64,000 bases of DNA, taken from Pyrobaculum sp. WP30 (GTDB lineage Archaea; Thermoproteota; Thermoprotei; Thermoproteales; Thermoproteaceae). Under the pieces are notes generated by a model. The model worked only from the letters and a program-made list of their open reading frames with translations. It was not told the DNA's origin and did not search any database. The stretch spans positions 1,541,704-1,605,703 of the forward strand of contig CP012158.1 in NCBI GenBank assembly GCA_001189275.1, given 5' to 3'. This document shows, piece by piece, positions 16,890-24,663 of this stretch (position 1 is its first letter; each line of letters opens with the position of its first letter). A program made the translations under genes and the position numbers.

Positions 16890-17670
16890 CGGCGGCGTCG
16901 GCAAGACCACTATTGCGGCACATCTAGCGCATAAATTCCTCAGCGAGGGAAAGAAGGTATTACTAATCGACCTGGACCCCAGCGCCGGCCTAAGCACCGC
17001 CTTACTGGGCGAGGCTGGAGTCGCCCAGCTGGAGGAAAAGAGGAGAACAGTCGGCGATGCGCTTCTTAAGTTTCTGCGTGGAGAAAGTGTTGAGTTAGTC
17101 GACTACGTAACAGCAACTAAGCTGGGTATCTACCGAGTCGACCTCGTGCCAAGCGGCGACAGCCTCAGCGACGCCATGGGCCTCGCCTGGTTCTCCGGCA
17201 ACCGTCCAAGCCCGGAGCGCTTGCTTAGACTATTCCTGGAGAAGTCGGGTACATCGGGCTGGGACGTGGTGATACTCGACACGTTGCCCTTCTACGAGAG
17301 ACGTTACACGCTTACGGCGTTCTACGCAGCCGACAAGATAATAGTGGTGACGCATCCCTACGGCGCTGAGCCCTTCAGGGTCAAGAGGATGTACAACAAA
17401 CTTGCGGAAATGGTGACAACAGGTATCGACATAAAGGCTAGGGTTCTGATAAACCGCGTGGACAGCCGCACAACGGAAGGGCGTGAGGCTTTCAAAATCG
17501 TTGAGAGAAGCCTAAACCTCCCCCGCTTCCAGACCATAATCAGCCAGCGGGTGGCCTACAGCAGAGTGCCGGCCATGGGTTATCTGAAGGAGGATGACGC
17601 CAGAAAAGAGGTTGAGTCGCTCTACCGTGAAATCAAGGAGTGGCTAAACGTAGAACTCAGTCTATATTAG
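16861..17670 (+). CDS. ParA/MinD-family ATPase
   Basis: A 269-residue deviant-Walker ATPase: SASGGVGKTTIAAHLAHKF (with the signature first Lys position occupied by Ser), LLIDLDPSAGLST (Walker A'), and VVILDTLPFY (Walker B). A C-terminal helix pair completes the fold. The family moves plasmids, chromosomes or protein complexes, or acts in cell-pole placement. GTG start at 16861. No ParB is evident nearby; the overlapping upstream gene could be a partner. A chromosomal partition or motility role is possible. Confidence 0.88.
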   Translation: MQVVAFLSASGGVGKTTIAAHLAHKFLSEGKKVLLIDLDPSAGLSTALLGEAGVAQLEEKRRTVGDALLKFLRGESVELVDYVTATKLGIYRVDLVPSGDSLSDAMGLAWFSGNRPSPERLLRLFLEKSGTSGWDVVILDTLPFYERRYTLTAFYAADKIIVVTHPYGAEPFRVKRMYNKLAEMVTTGIDIKARVLINRVDSRTTEGREAFKIVERSLNLPRFQTIISQRVAYSRVPAMGYLKEDDARKEVESLYREIKEWLNVELSLY

Positions 17671-17725
17671 TCAGCGGGATAACCGCCCTGTCACCGCTCC
17701 ACGACTCCCCAAGACGTCATCACGA
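17671..17725 (-). ncRNA. Candidate C/D box guide RNA
   Basis: On the reverse strand a perfect C box GTGATGA (17717-17723) is followed by a plausible C' box (GGTGACA), a guide-like GGGCGGTTATCCCG, and a D box CTGA at 17671-17674, 53 bases in all. A TATA box (ATGTATTTAAC, about 17742-17752) lies about 25 bases before the C box. The size matches archaeal C/D sRNAs. The D' box is not clear. The eight bases GTTATCCC before the D box could pair with GGGAUAAC, a conserved stretch of 23S rRNA, which would suggest a target; this is speculation. Confidence 0.5.
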
Positions 17726-17797
17726 ACCCGCCCACAAACAGGGTTAAATACATAAGGCAGAGCCGTGGCTTCACGGTAGGCGAGGCCGCGACGCCCT

Positions 17798-17947
17798 TCA
17801 CTGACCGGCCACGTAGCGCCTGCACCACTCTGCCCTCCTCCGCAACGCCTCAAGCACCTGGGGGTCTGCATCCGGGCGTTTTGCGTACTCCTCGTACTCC
17901 TCTATAACCTTCCTACAGCCCTCCACCACCCGCCTGTACCAATCCAC
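17798..17947 (-). CDS. Small helical protein
   Basis: A 49-residue ORF from GTG 17947: MDWYRRVVEGCRKVIEEYEE then a short loop and LEALRRRAEWCRRYVAGQ. It would form a two-helix hairpin with two Cys. It follows the stop of the 75-residue gene by 14 bases, suggesting one operon. No family was recognised and its reality rests on position and amphipathic pattern only. Confidence 0.4.
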   Translation of the reverse strand: MDWYRRVVEGCRKVIEEYEEYAKRPDADPQVLEALRRRAEWCRRYVAGQ

Positions 17948-17961
17948 GACCCGGCCGGGCC

Positions 17962-18189
17962 TTAACTGGCCTCCTCCTTCAACCTCTTCTTTATGTAGTC
18001 TAGGAGCTCTCGGGCTTCCTCCTCCGTGAGGTAGCCGACTTTGAGCCTCTCCGCCAGCTCTCTGTCGCCGACGACAAGCACGAACTTCCCCTCTATGGAG
18101 GCGAGAGAATCCGCCGAGACCGCCTTCACGCCCGGCACCTCCGCCCACTCGGCGGGTGGTCTGCCCCTATACACCACGTAGATCTCCAT
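17962..18189 (-). CDS. Conserved small alpha/beta protein
   Basis: A 75-residue protein, MEIYVVYRGRPPAEWAEVPG followed by KAVSADSLASIEGKFVLVVG and a helical C-terminus (LTEEEARELLDYIKKRLKEE). It looks like a compact alpha/beta fold. The ATG at 18189 lies 25 bases after a TATA box (TTTTTTAAAATGG), whereas the upstream ATG at 18204 is too close to that box. Function unknown; it heads a possible two-gene operon with the 49-residue protein. Confidence 0.65.
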   Translation of the reverse strand: MEIYVVYRGRPPAEWAEVPGVKAVSADSLASIEGKFVLVVGDRELAERLKVGYLTEEEARELLDYIKKRLKEEAS

Positions 18190-18229
18190 ATATACGCCGT
18201 ACATCCATTTTAAAAAACGATGCGTAGCG

Positions 18230-18757
18230 CTATAAGTTGAGAAACGGCTTTAGGCAAGTCTCGCGCCAGAGTCTCTCCACGTCTTGGGTGTGCATAGCAA
18301 CGGCAAGGGGGTCGCCGCCTTTTATCAGCAGAACGTCGTCGTCGTATCCGCAGGTGGCCTTAAGCAGAACCTCCCTAGCGCCGCGGGGCAGTTCGCCCCA
18401 TCTATACCCCACATATCCCAGCCCTCTGAAGAGACGGAGAGCCGCCGCGTTGTCCTCCGTCGTTGTTGCCATGTATACCCCGGCCCCGCACAGCTCCTCC
18501 ACCTTATTTACAAGAAAAGACGCAACGCCGCGTCTCCTGTATTCGGGCGCCACCGCCACGTAGTAGTGTACACACGCCGCGGCCGCCAGCTCAACCACGT
18601 AGAAAATCTCGGCGCCTACAGCCTCGCCGCCCATATACGCCACGACGGCGCCGGACCCCGGCCACCTCTCTAAAACCGCCCGGGCGTATTTGACGGGGCC
18701 TTTGTAGTACCTACTCACTATCTCCAGGGCCTTAGCGCTGTCACTTACTATCTCCAC
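18230..18757 (-). CDS. GNAT-family N-acetyltransferase
   Basis: A 175-residue protein with the GNAT core: motif A VAPEYRRRGVASFLVNKVEE (acetyl-CoA pyrophosphate loop), motif B DNAAALRLFRGLGYVGYRWG. The GTG start at 18757 lies inside the end of the aldo/keto reductase gene (10-base overlap), so the two are cotranscribed. The substrate, an amine on a small molecule or protein, cannot be told from sequence. Confidence 0.85.
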   Translation of the reverse strand: MEIVSDSAKALEIVSRYYKGPVKYARAVLERWPGSGAVVAYMGGEAVGAEIFYVVELAAAACVHYYVAVAPEYRRRGVASFLVNKVEELCGAGVYMATTTEDNAAALRLFRGLGYVGYRWGELPRGAREVLLKATCGYDDDVLLIKGGDPLAVAMHTQDVERLWRETCLKPFLNL

Positions 18758-19581
18758 CGCGCGATCTCGGCGAAGTCTTCCTCGCTCAGCTCCAGCCCAA
18801 CCGCCCCCGCTATCTCGTCTATGTGCTCCCTCCTCTCCGCCTTCGGGATGGGAACGACGCCACGCTTCATGTACCACGCAAGCGCCACCTGCGCCGGGGT
18901 TGCGCCGTATTTCCTGCCGATTTCGGCCAGCCGCCGATCTCTCGCCACGGCGCCCTTCTCAAGAGGCGTGTAGGCCATGTACATAACCCCGTTGGCTAAG
19001 GCGTAGGGGAGCACATCCACCTCGTCCCTCCTGTTGTAGAGCGAGTAGTGGTTCTGGACTGCGGCCACCTCGTACCTCTTCGCACAAGCCTCAGCCTCCT
19101 GCAACTGCCGCAGAGAGAAGTTGCTGACGCCGAAAAACCTTATGACCCCCCTGTCCACAAGAGCCTCGAAGGCGCGTACAGTCTCACATATGGGCACCAC
19201 GTCGGATGGCCAATGCAGAAGATATAAGTCGATGTAAGTGCCCAGCCTCGCCGCGCTTCTCTCTGCCGCCTTCAAAACCTCGCCGTAGCTGGCGTGGCTG
19301 GGCCACACCTTAGTGACTATAAAGAGGTCGTCCCGAGGAAAGCCCTTGACGGCGCGGCCCACGAGCTCCTCCGCGTGGCCCCCGCCATACATCTCAGCGG
19401 TGTCTATAAGCCTAACTCCACGCTCCACCGCGTACCTAATGGCCTCTACCCACTCCACATCTCGGCTCGTGTCGGCGCTCCAGTAGCCGCCGCCAATCCC
19501 CCACGTGCCCAGCCCAATAGCCGGCACACAGCCCACCCGTCTAAAACACAACTTCTTCACAACGCAACCGAGACTTACCAT
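18748..19581 (-). CDS. Aldo/keto reductase
   Basis: A 277-residue TIM-barrel NADPH oxidoreductase. It shows the catalytic tetrad context: Asp and Tyr in DTAEMYGGG, Lys in TKVWPS, and His in LLHWPSD. The cofactor-binding C-terminal part includes VVPIPKAERREHIDE. It reduces aldehydes or ketones, or works in the reverse direction. The N-terminal leader of ~15 residues before the first barrel strand may be overcalled. It is followed by an overlapping acetyltransferase gene. Confidence 0.9.
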   Translation of the reverse strand: MVSLGCVVKKLCFRRVGCVPAIGLGTWGIGGGYWSADTSRDVEWVEAIRYAVERGVRLIDTAEMYGGGHAEELVGRAVKGFPRDDLFIVTKVWPSHASYGEVLKAAERSAARLGTYIDLYLLHWPSDVVPICETVRAFEALVDRGVIRFFGVSNFSLRQLQEAEACAKRYEVAAVQNHYSLYNRRDEVDVLPYALANGVMYMAYTPLEKGAVARDRRLAEIGRKYGATPAQVALAWYMKRGVVPIPKAERREHIDEIAGAVGLELSEEDFAEIARWR

Positions 19582-19631
19582 ATTAAACCTTACACGGCGG
19601 CACAGACGACAAGACGTCTCAAAAGGAAAAC

Positions 19632-19696
19632 TGGCGGGCCCGGTGGGATTTTTAGGCCGGCTCTCGCCGCGAACCCACGACCTACGGCTCCGGAGG
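19632..19696 (-). tRNA. tRNA-Arg(CCG), 3' half of a split gene, with a T-loop intron
   Basis: On the reverse strand this is positions 31-76: C31, loop CTCCGGA (anticodon CCG), stem GCCGT, variable AGGTC, T-stem GTGGG/CCCAC, acceptor CGGGCCC, G73 and encoded CCA. The T-loop holds 26 bases instead of 7, so a 19-base intron (about 19652-19670) must be removed to give TTCGAAT or TTCAAAT. A TATA box CTTAAAAA (19740-19747) lies 25 bases before ACCCCCGCGGAAC (from about 19720), the leader complementary to the 5' half tail. The leader ends GCCG-TA|C, a perfect 4-base central helix plus bulge. Acceptor pair 1:72 is C-C. Confidence 0.82.
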
Positions 19697-19720
19697 TACG
19701 GCGCAGTGTTCCGCGGGGGT

Positions 19721-20401
19721 GTGTCTTTGTTTTTGCGTGTTTTTAAGTTTTTCGTTGAGTGTTTTGGCTGTGTTGGGGTTTTGCGTGAGTCTTTGGAGCA
19801 GTTGATGTGTTACTACTAGGCGTCTTCCCCCTTCGGTGGTTTTTATCTGGTTTTTCCATTGCTCATACTCCTCTCCTAGTTTGAGATCGCCAAGGTTATG
19901 CGCAGATACCCATGGATGGTGGAGGTGATAAGGCAGAGGCCGGTGGGCAATCCGCATCCGTACATGGTGGAGGTGTATGTGGCGGTGGACGGGTCGGAGG
20001 CGTGTCTCTCGCTGAATCAGCTGAAGACGTACTGCGCCCAAAACAGCGCCGTGAAGGAGATAAAGCTGGAGCTGGTCTTCAGCAGATGCGAGACATACAA
20101 GGATTAGAGAGGTGTACCGCCCCAAGGGACTGCTGGCGTTCACCGCGGCGGCGAGAGAATACGTGAGGATGCTCTAGCCCTTTTGGGGGTTTTATGTCTC
20201 GTGTGGGTTTAGTTCTCAAGGGTCTTTGTAATTTTTTCCCACTTTCTTTAACTGCTTCTTTTTCGGCGTTTTACATATTTTGTTGTGTTTGTCAAAGCTG
20301 GGTGGCCGACACGTGAGCAGAGGAGGGGTGAGTGAACTAAGGGGGCTGATGGCATACACCGTGGCGACTGTGTAGGAACTCTAGAGAAGATGAGACGCGT
20401 G
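19721..20401. mobile_element. tRNA-splitting insert, copy B (about 0.7 kb)
   Basis: It lies between the halves of tRNA-Arg and matches inserts A and C: the conserved block next to the 3' half (GTTGAGTGTTTTGG, TCTTTGGAGCAGTTGATG), the reverse-strand peptide (EEYEQWKNQIKTTEGGRRL, VVTHQLLQRL), a PaREP2a-like remnant and the later GGCGTTTTACATATTTTG block. It supplies a TATA box to the 3' half. It is nearest to copy C in the junction CTCTCCTAGTTTGAGATCGCC region (about 19870-19890). Confidence 0.7.
19880..20177 (+). pseudogene. PaREP2a-like remnant inside tRNA-Arg
   Basis: It starts directly after a TAG with FEIAKVMRRYPWMVEVIRQR and runs through VDGSEACLSLNQLKTYC to CETYKD, where a one-base shift leads to a stop at about 20105. 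The matching C-terminal end (AAREYVRML then TAG) is found in another frame. Only about the last 100 of 220 family residues are present. It is antisense to the tRNA. Confidence 0.75.
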
Positions 20402-20431
20402 AAAAAACGGGCCCCCCGCGGAACCACTCCT

Positions 20432-20463
20432 CCGCCGCTCTATCCTGACTGAGCTACGGGCCG
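20432..20463 (-). tRNA. tRNA-Arg(CCG), 5' half of a split gene
   Basis: On the reverse strand this is positions 1-30: CGGCCCG, TA, D-arm GCTC-AGTCAGGATA-GAGC, G26 and GCGG. It continues A|GGAGTGG, the tail TTCCGCGGGGGGCCCG and a six-T tract at 20402-20407. CGGC (C25-C28) pairs perfectly with GCCG of the 3' half leader; GG|A is the 5' bulge. The tail pairs with the leader over ~14 bases with one bulged base. A TATA box CTTAAAAA (about 20482-20489) lies about 20-25 bases before the 5' end. C1 faces C72; a G at 20464 could be the true first base. Confidence 0.82.
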
Positions 20464-20649
20464 CTTTCTACATGTATCGTGTTTTTAAGTTTTCATCGGC
20501 CACCTTGTATTAATCTGGTGCGGCTCTTATAGATCGCTGCCAGTTCTACATAGCATCTCCACATGGGCTCTCATCTCGCATAAGTTCGAGACTTCCAACA
20601 TGGTATTTCTAACCCTAGACCCATACCAGCATTTGGGAAAATAAAGACA

Positions 20650-20745
20650 TGGTGCGGCGGCCGGGATTTGAATTCCCGGGGTTTTCCCTCCCGGGATCAA
20701 CGGCTTGGCAGGCCGCCATCCTAAACCAGGCTAGACTACCGCCGC
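20650..20745 (-). tRNA. tRNA-Gly(GCC) with a 17-base intron in the T-arm
   Basis: Reverse strand: acceptor GCGGCGG pairs with CCGCCGC, anticodon loop CTGCCAA (GCC), stem GCGGC/GCCGT, T-stem CCGGG/CCCGG, A73 and encoded CCA. Between position 53 and TTCAAAT lie 17 extra bases (AGGGAAAACCCCGGGAA, 20673-20689) that must be spliced out. A TATA box (ATTTAAAAAG, about 20767-20777) lies about 25 bases upstream. The intron nearly matches that in tRNA-Pro at 60239-60257. Confidence 0.92.
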
Positions 20746-20831
20746 CAGTGGGCCTTACGGCGCGTCTTTTTAAATTTTTCTCTGTCTTATTTTAACCGTT
20801 CTTTATAAATAACAACCCGTTTATGAGGGTC

Positions 20832-21005
20832 ATGTCCAAGAAGCAGAAGCTAAAGTTCTACGACATAAAGGCGAAGCACGCGTTTGAGACTGATAACTAC
20901 GAGGTGATTGAGAAGCAGACTGCCCGTGGGCCGATGCTGTTCGCCGTCGCCAAATCCCCATACACAGGCGTAAAGGTGTACAGGTTGCTGGGTAAGAAGA
21001 AATAG
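20832..21005 (+). CDS. CC1-like crenarchaeal chromatin protein
   Basis: A 57-residue basic protein beginning MSKKQKLKFYDIKAKHAFET and ending YRLLGKKK, with a central strand-rich part (YEVIEKQTARGPMLFAVA). It matches the small CC1 DNA-binding proteins described from Thermoproteus and Pyrobaculum, which bind single- and double-stranded DNA. ATG 20832 was chosen over 20823 because the TATA box (TTTATAAATA) is centred 26 bases upstream. Recognition is from memory of the family, hence not full confidence. Confidence 0.75.
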   Translation: MSKKQKLKFYDIKAKHAFETDNYEVIEKQTARGPMLFAVAKSPYTGVKVYRLLGKKK

Positions 21006-21037
21006 AAAAAGATTTTTTTCTCTCCTCCTTTTTTCAT

Positions 21038-21709
21038 ATGCCGTATAGGTTTCGTGGTGTGGAGATTTACTGGCTTGGCCACGACGCATTTAGGGTTGTG
21101 GGCGGGGGCGTCGTACTCTACATAGATCCCTACCAGGTACAAGTCGGGGAGCCTAAGGCAGATGTTGTGTTGGTCACGCATGAGCATTTTGACCACTGCG
21201 ATCCGCCCTCTATACAGAGGGTGGCGAAGCCGTCTACTGTGGTCGTGGCTCCGAAGGTGGCTAGGCAGTGCGTTGCTAAGGCGATGCAGAACGTCGTGGA
21301 GATTGCGCCCGGCGAAGTGAAGACCGTGGGAAATGTAAAGATGGCGGCGTATCCTGCCTACAATATAAACAAGTACAGAGACCCGGCGCGTGGGGTTGTG
21401 TTCCACCCAAGGCAGGACGGGAGGGTGGCCTACTTAATAGAGCTGGAGGGCGTCAAGATATTCCACGCAGGGGACAGCGACTTCGTGCCTGAGTTTAGGG
21501 AGGTCAAGGCCGATGTGGTGCTTGTGCCTGTCTCCGGCGTGTACGTAATGACCCCAAGCGAGGCGGCGGAGTTTGTCAACGCCGTGGAGCCTAGGGTCGC
21601 AATTCCAATGCACTACGGCTCAATTGTGGCGTCTGAGAAGGAGGCCCAGGAGTTCAAGAGGCTTGTGAAGCCGGGGATCGAAGTAGTGGTTCTACAACGT
21701 GAAATATGA
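21038..21709 (+). CDS. Metallo-beta-lactamase fold hydrolase (UPF0173-like)
   Basis: A 223-residue protein with the metal ligands of the family: THEHFDHCD (HxHxDH), a later HAGDSD, and the C-terminal MHYGS. This short arrangement is that of the UPF0173/UlaG-like hydrolases. The physiological substrate is unknown. Its 3' end overlaps the convergent membrane-transporter gene by 56 bases, which is unusually long and may mean one of the two ends differs from the model. Confidence 0.88.
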   Translation: MPYRFRGVEIYWLGHDAFRVVGGGVVLYIDPYQVQVGEPKADVVLVTHEHFDHCDPPSIQRVAKPSTVVVAPKVARQCVAKAMQNVVEIAPGEVKTVGNVKMAAYPAYNINKYRDPARGVVFHPRQDGRVAYLIELEGVKIFHAGDSDFVPEFREVKADVVLVPVSGVYVMTPSEAAEFVNAVEPRVAIPMHYGSIVASEKEAQEFKRLVKPGIEVVVLQREI

Positions 21710-22436
21710 AGGCCGCCAGCAACGCCGCAACGATCCCGAGGTAGGCCTTTACAAACTTCTCAATTTTTACCACCCTCATGGAGAAGCTGTAAGACGCCAC
21801 CAGCATAGCCGAGTAGGCCACAAGCGTGAACGATATGGGGATGCCGGCTAGTATGCCGATGAATGCGCCCACCGCAACCGAGAAGTTTATCGCAACTGCT
21901 GTTCTCGACCTAAGCGCCACGAGGTCCGCAACCCACCGCGAGAAGCCAAGGCCCAGGTAGGTGCCCAACGCGGTTGCTGAGGCGGTGAGGATCAGGTTGT
22001 GGGAGAAGAGGGCCACGTTGTTGTAGCCGAAGGCGTACATCACCAAGAAGAGAGAAGGCAAGGGGAGGTTGCCTCCTCTCTTCAGAACTCTGCACCATAC
22101 ATATGTGGCTAGAGAGACCGCCGGCGAGGTCAGCCAGAGCACGACGGCTTCCGGCTTGAAGGAGGATATGGCGTATCCCACCACAGACACGGGGAGGCTT
22201 ATCTTGGCTAGGGAAAGTAGAAGATACAGGAGGGCTATGTAGAGAAACATGGCGAGGTCCAGCCGCAACGGCGTCATGGAGCTGGTGGCTATCCCCAGCA
22301 ACTGGGCTACCACGGCCACTGCGAGGGCCTTCCTCGGCCCTACCCCGGTGCCCCAGGCGGTGGGGCCTAGAAGGACAAGCGAGTTGTTGTAGACTAGGAG
22401 GAGGGTGAGGACAAACGCGTATATATCCTCCATCAC
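21654..22436 (-). CDS. Divergent PiT-like inorganic phosphate transporter
   Basis: A 260-residue integral membrane protein with about eight predicted helices. Two Asn-containing segments in membrane context, VYNNSLVLLGPTAWG and GYNNVALFSHN, stand where PiT transporters have their GANDxxNA repeats. It is shorter than typical PiT proteins. The partner gene upstream encodes a DUF47/PhoU-like protein, the usual companion of PiT transporters, and overlaps it by four bases. Phosphate (or sulfate/metal-phosphate) transport is therefore inferred from motif plus context. Confidence 0.65.
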   Translation of the reverse strand: MMEDIYAFVLTLLLVYNNSLVLLGPTAWGTGVGPRKALAVAVVAQLLGIATSSMTPLRLDLAMFLYIALLYLLLSLAKISLPVSVVGYAISSFKPEAVVLWLTSPAVSLATYVWCRVLKRGGNLPLPSLFLVMYAFGYNNVALFSHNLILTASATALGTYLGLGFSRWVADLVALRSRTAVAINFSVAVGAFIGILAGIPISFTLVAYSAMLVASYSFSMRVVKIEKFVKAYLGIVAALLAAFIFHVVEPLLRSPASQAS

Positions 22437-23089
22437 GCTGAGGACAGCACCGTGGCCAGGTGGTATGCGGCGTCTTGGATGTTATCCGCGATCTTGTCAG
22501 CCGTGTACACCAGCGAGACCAGGTGGTTGAAAGCCACGGCGCTCAGCTCAAGGCCGTATATCTTGTCCAAAATGTTCTCCTTTATTTCGTCTATCTCCTC
22601 CTCCAGCGAGCCTATGAGGCGGGCGTAGCGGCGGATGTCATCGACGTCTCTCGCGTTGAGCATGTTTTGCAGGTACTCAAGCATGGTCTTTGAAAGGTCT
22701 AGCATCTCCTTCACCTCTGCAGACACGATTGCGTAGATTTGTTCGCTGGTCCAGAGGTGGTGTCCCCTCTTGACCTCCTTAATCGCGAAGTAGATCATGT
22801 CGAGGACGTTGTCCACGCTGTCCAGCATCACCATGACCACGTTTGTTATCGTCGGCACCACCGCCCCCTGCGCCACCTTATCCATGAGATCCCTAACTAT
22901 CTCGTCGCCCTCCCTCTCCAAGGCCGTCGCCTTCCTCACCGCCTCATCCACAGCGCTTCTATCTAGCGACTTGTTTACTAACAACCCCTGGAGTATGAGA
23001 AGCGACTCCTGCGACAGGGCTATGTGGTTTCCTATCTTCTCTCTTATGTCCTCCAAGCCTGTGGAAAATATCTTCTTCAGCCGCTGCAC
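22433..23089 (-). CDS. DUF47/PhoU-like regulator of phosphate transport
   Basis: A 218-residue all-helical protein with PhoU-type acidic metal-binding motifs (ALEREGDEIVRDLMDKV and LYTADKIADNIQDAAYHL-like ends). DUF47 proteins are coupled to PiT phosphate transporters. The stop overlaps the start of the transporter gene by four bases, so they form one operon. It acts on the cytoplasmic side, probably modulating transport. Confidence 0.85.
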   Translation of the reverse strand: MQRLKKIFSTGLEDIREKIGNHIALSQESLLILQGLLVNKSLDRSAVDEAVRKATALEREGDEIVRDLMDKVAQGAVVPTITNVVMVMLDSVDNVLDMIYFAIKEVKRGHHLWTSEQIYAIVSAEVKEMLDLSKTMLEYLQNMLNARDVDDIRRYARLIGSLEEEIDEIKENILDKIYGLELSAVAFNHLVSLVYTADKIADNIQDAAYHLATVLSSA

Positions 23090-23107
23090 TTCATTACACG
23101 TTTGTCG

Positions 23108-24211
23108 TTATTTATTAACCTCACGTCTGACCCACCGCGTGAAGGTCTGAATCGGCACATAAACAAAGCGGAACTCATCCCTCCACGTAGGCATGACGCG
23201 GCCCCTGATGGGTATCTTGGCGCCGCAGAACTTGCACCGGTACTCCCCGCCCCGCTCCACCAGATTTATCTCCAGAATTGAGAAGCCCCTCCTCCTTATC
23301 ACCACCCGTCCACATTCTGGACAGTACGTGTGCTCATACCTGTGGCCTGGCACGTTGCCCACGTATGCAAACCTGGCGCCCTCCTCCTTAGCCACCTCCA
23401 CGTGCCTCTCCAAGGTCCCCACGGGGGTAGGGGGGAGGTGTTGCAAGTTGTAGTCGGGGTGGAAGCGGAGGAAGTGTATCGGCACGTCGGGTCCCAATAT
23501 GTCTATAACGCGGCGGACCAGCCACCTGGCCTTCTCCAGGTCGTCGCCGATCTCAGGCACGACTAAGTCGGTTACCTCAACCCATATGCCGTATTTCTTC
23601 ATCTCCGTCAACGTCTCGAATATGGGCTCTGCGTCTGGCACAAGCACATATTTCCGAAGGAACTTCTCGTCGGCGTTGCCCTTGAAGTCCACGGTGGCCG
23701 CGTCGAGGAACTCGCTGGCGTACTTCACCGCCTCCGGGGTCATATAGCCGTTGGTCACAAAGGTGTTGAACAAACCGCGTTGACGCGCCAAGACGCCGAC
23801 GTCGTGGGCGAACTCCATAAAGATGGTGGGCTCGTTGTAGGTGTAGGTGATGCCGTGGGCGCCGTAGCTCTCGGCCAGCTTCACCAACAGCTCCGGCGTG
23901 GTCTCGAACCCCTCCGCCCTCCTCCTCTGGCTGATCTCGAAGTTTTGGCAATACTGACACGCCCAGTTGCAGCCAAAAGTCGAGAAAGACAAAACCATGG
24001 CGCCGGGGTAGAAGTGTGTAAGCGGCTTCTTCTCGATGGGGTCCACAGCAATCGCCGAGATCAAGCCGTAGACGTCCAGCCACAGCTTTCCGCCCCGTAC
24101 GCTCCTGACCCCGCAGAAGCCGGTCTGCCCCTCCCTCAGCTTGCACCTCCTGGCGCAGGCTACGCACTCGATCCTGCCGTCAGGCAACGACCTGCTCAGT
24201 ACAGCCTCCAC
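23108..24211 (-). CDS. AmmeMemoRadiSam-type radical SAM protein
   Basis: A 367-residue radical SAM enzyme. An N-terminal Cys cluster ([21 protein letters not shown]) precedes the radical SAM motif ([13 protein letters not shown], CxxxCxxC) at about residue 78. A C-terminal zinc ribbon has CPECGRVV and CKFCGAKIP. This layout is that of the AmmeMemoRadiSam system proteins, related to pyruvate-formate-lyase activases; the substrate is not established. GTG 24211 lies 25 bases after a TATA box (TTTTATAGCC). A truncated relative of its N-terminus is found at 59804-60100. Confidence 0.92.
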   Translation of the reverse strand: MEAVLSRSLPDGRIECVACARRCKLREGQTGFCGVRSVRGGKLWLDVYGLISAIAVDPIEKKPLTHFYPGAMVLSFSTFGCNWACQYCQNFEISQRRRAEGFETTPELLVKLAESYGAHGITYTYNEPTIFMEFAHDVGVLARQRGLFNTFVTNGYMTPEAVKYASEFLDAATVDFKGNADEKFLRKYVLVPDAEPIFETLTEMKKYGIWVEVTDLVVPEIGDDLEKARWLVRRVIDILGPDVPIHFLRFHPDYNLQHLPPTPVGTLERHVEVAKEEGARFAYVGNVPGHRYEHTYCPECGRVVIRRRGFSILEINLVERGGEYRCKFCGAKIPIRGRVMPTWRDEFRFVYVPIQTFTRWVRREVNK

Positions 24212-24249
24212 AGTCTTAACGCCTTGTGGCTATAAAAGGCTTTAAGGGG

Positions 24250-24296
24250 TCAGCGTAGCTCAGCGCGCTCACCGCTCGCCCACCTCGTCTCATCAA
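24250..24296 (-). ncRNA. Weak candidate for a C/D box-like small RNA
   Basis: On the reverse strand a TATA box (TTTTTAAATAG, about 24314-24324) lies ~25 bases before TTGATGA (24290-24296, C box-like). Two CTGA motifs follow at 24260-24263 and 24250-24253. No ORF covers this 170-base gap. The internal boxes do not fit the standard spacing, so this is only a candidate transcript. Confidence 0.28.
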
Positions 24297-24387
24297 CGGT
24301 GTAGATGACGCATCTATTTAAAAATCAGCCGTTCCAGCGTCGGCCATCGACGGCCACAAATGCCTTCTCATCACATGAAGGCTGTAG

Positions 24388-24663
24388 CTACGGGTTTATA
24401 ACTTCGAAGGTGCGGCAGTTCTCCAGCGCCGCGATCTTTTCCGCATCTAGCTGGTGGTAGTGGCGCACGGGGAAGTCCATGTTTTCCGCCGCTATGTACC
24501 TAACTGCTGGAAACACGTCTGCCACGCCGCCGCATCTGCTGACAACCACGAGTTTACGTGCCTTGACCCTGGCCTGCCTTAGAATCTCCTTAAGCGTGTC
24601 CTGGGAGTAGTTGCGGCCGTTGCAGAAATCGAAAACGGCGACGAGGCAGTCTTTCTTCTCCAT
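24388..24663 (-). CDS. Conserved protein encoded after S11
   Basis: A 91-residue protein with alternating strands and helices (DCLVAVFDFCNGRNYSQDT, KLVVVSRCGGVADVFPAVRY). The fold could be Rossmann-like, but no family was recognised. Its ATG overlaps the stop of rps11 (TAATG), so it is translationally coupled and may work with the ribosome or RNA, which is inference from context only. Confidence 0.7.
   Translation of the reverse strand: MEKKDCLVAVFDFCNGRNYSQDTLKEILRQARVKARKLVVVSRCGGVADVFPAVRYIAAENMDFPVRHYHQLDAEKIAALENCRTFEVINP

Noticed and set aside
16861-17670. ParA-like gene as part of an integrated plasmid
   Set aside because: No ParB, replication protein, integrase or tRNA-border repeat is nearby and the neighbours (radA and others) look chromosomal.
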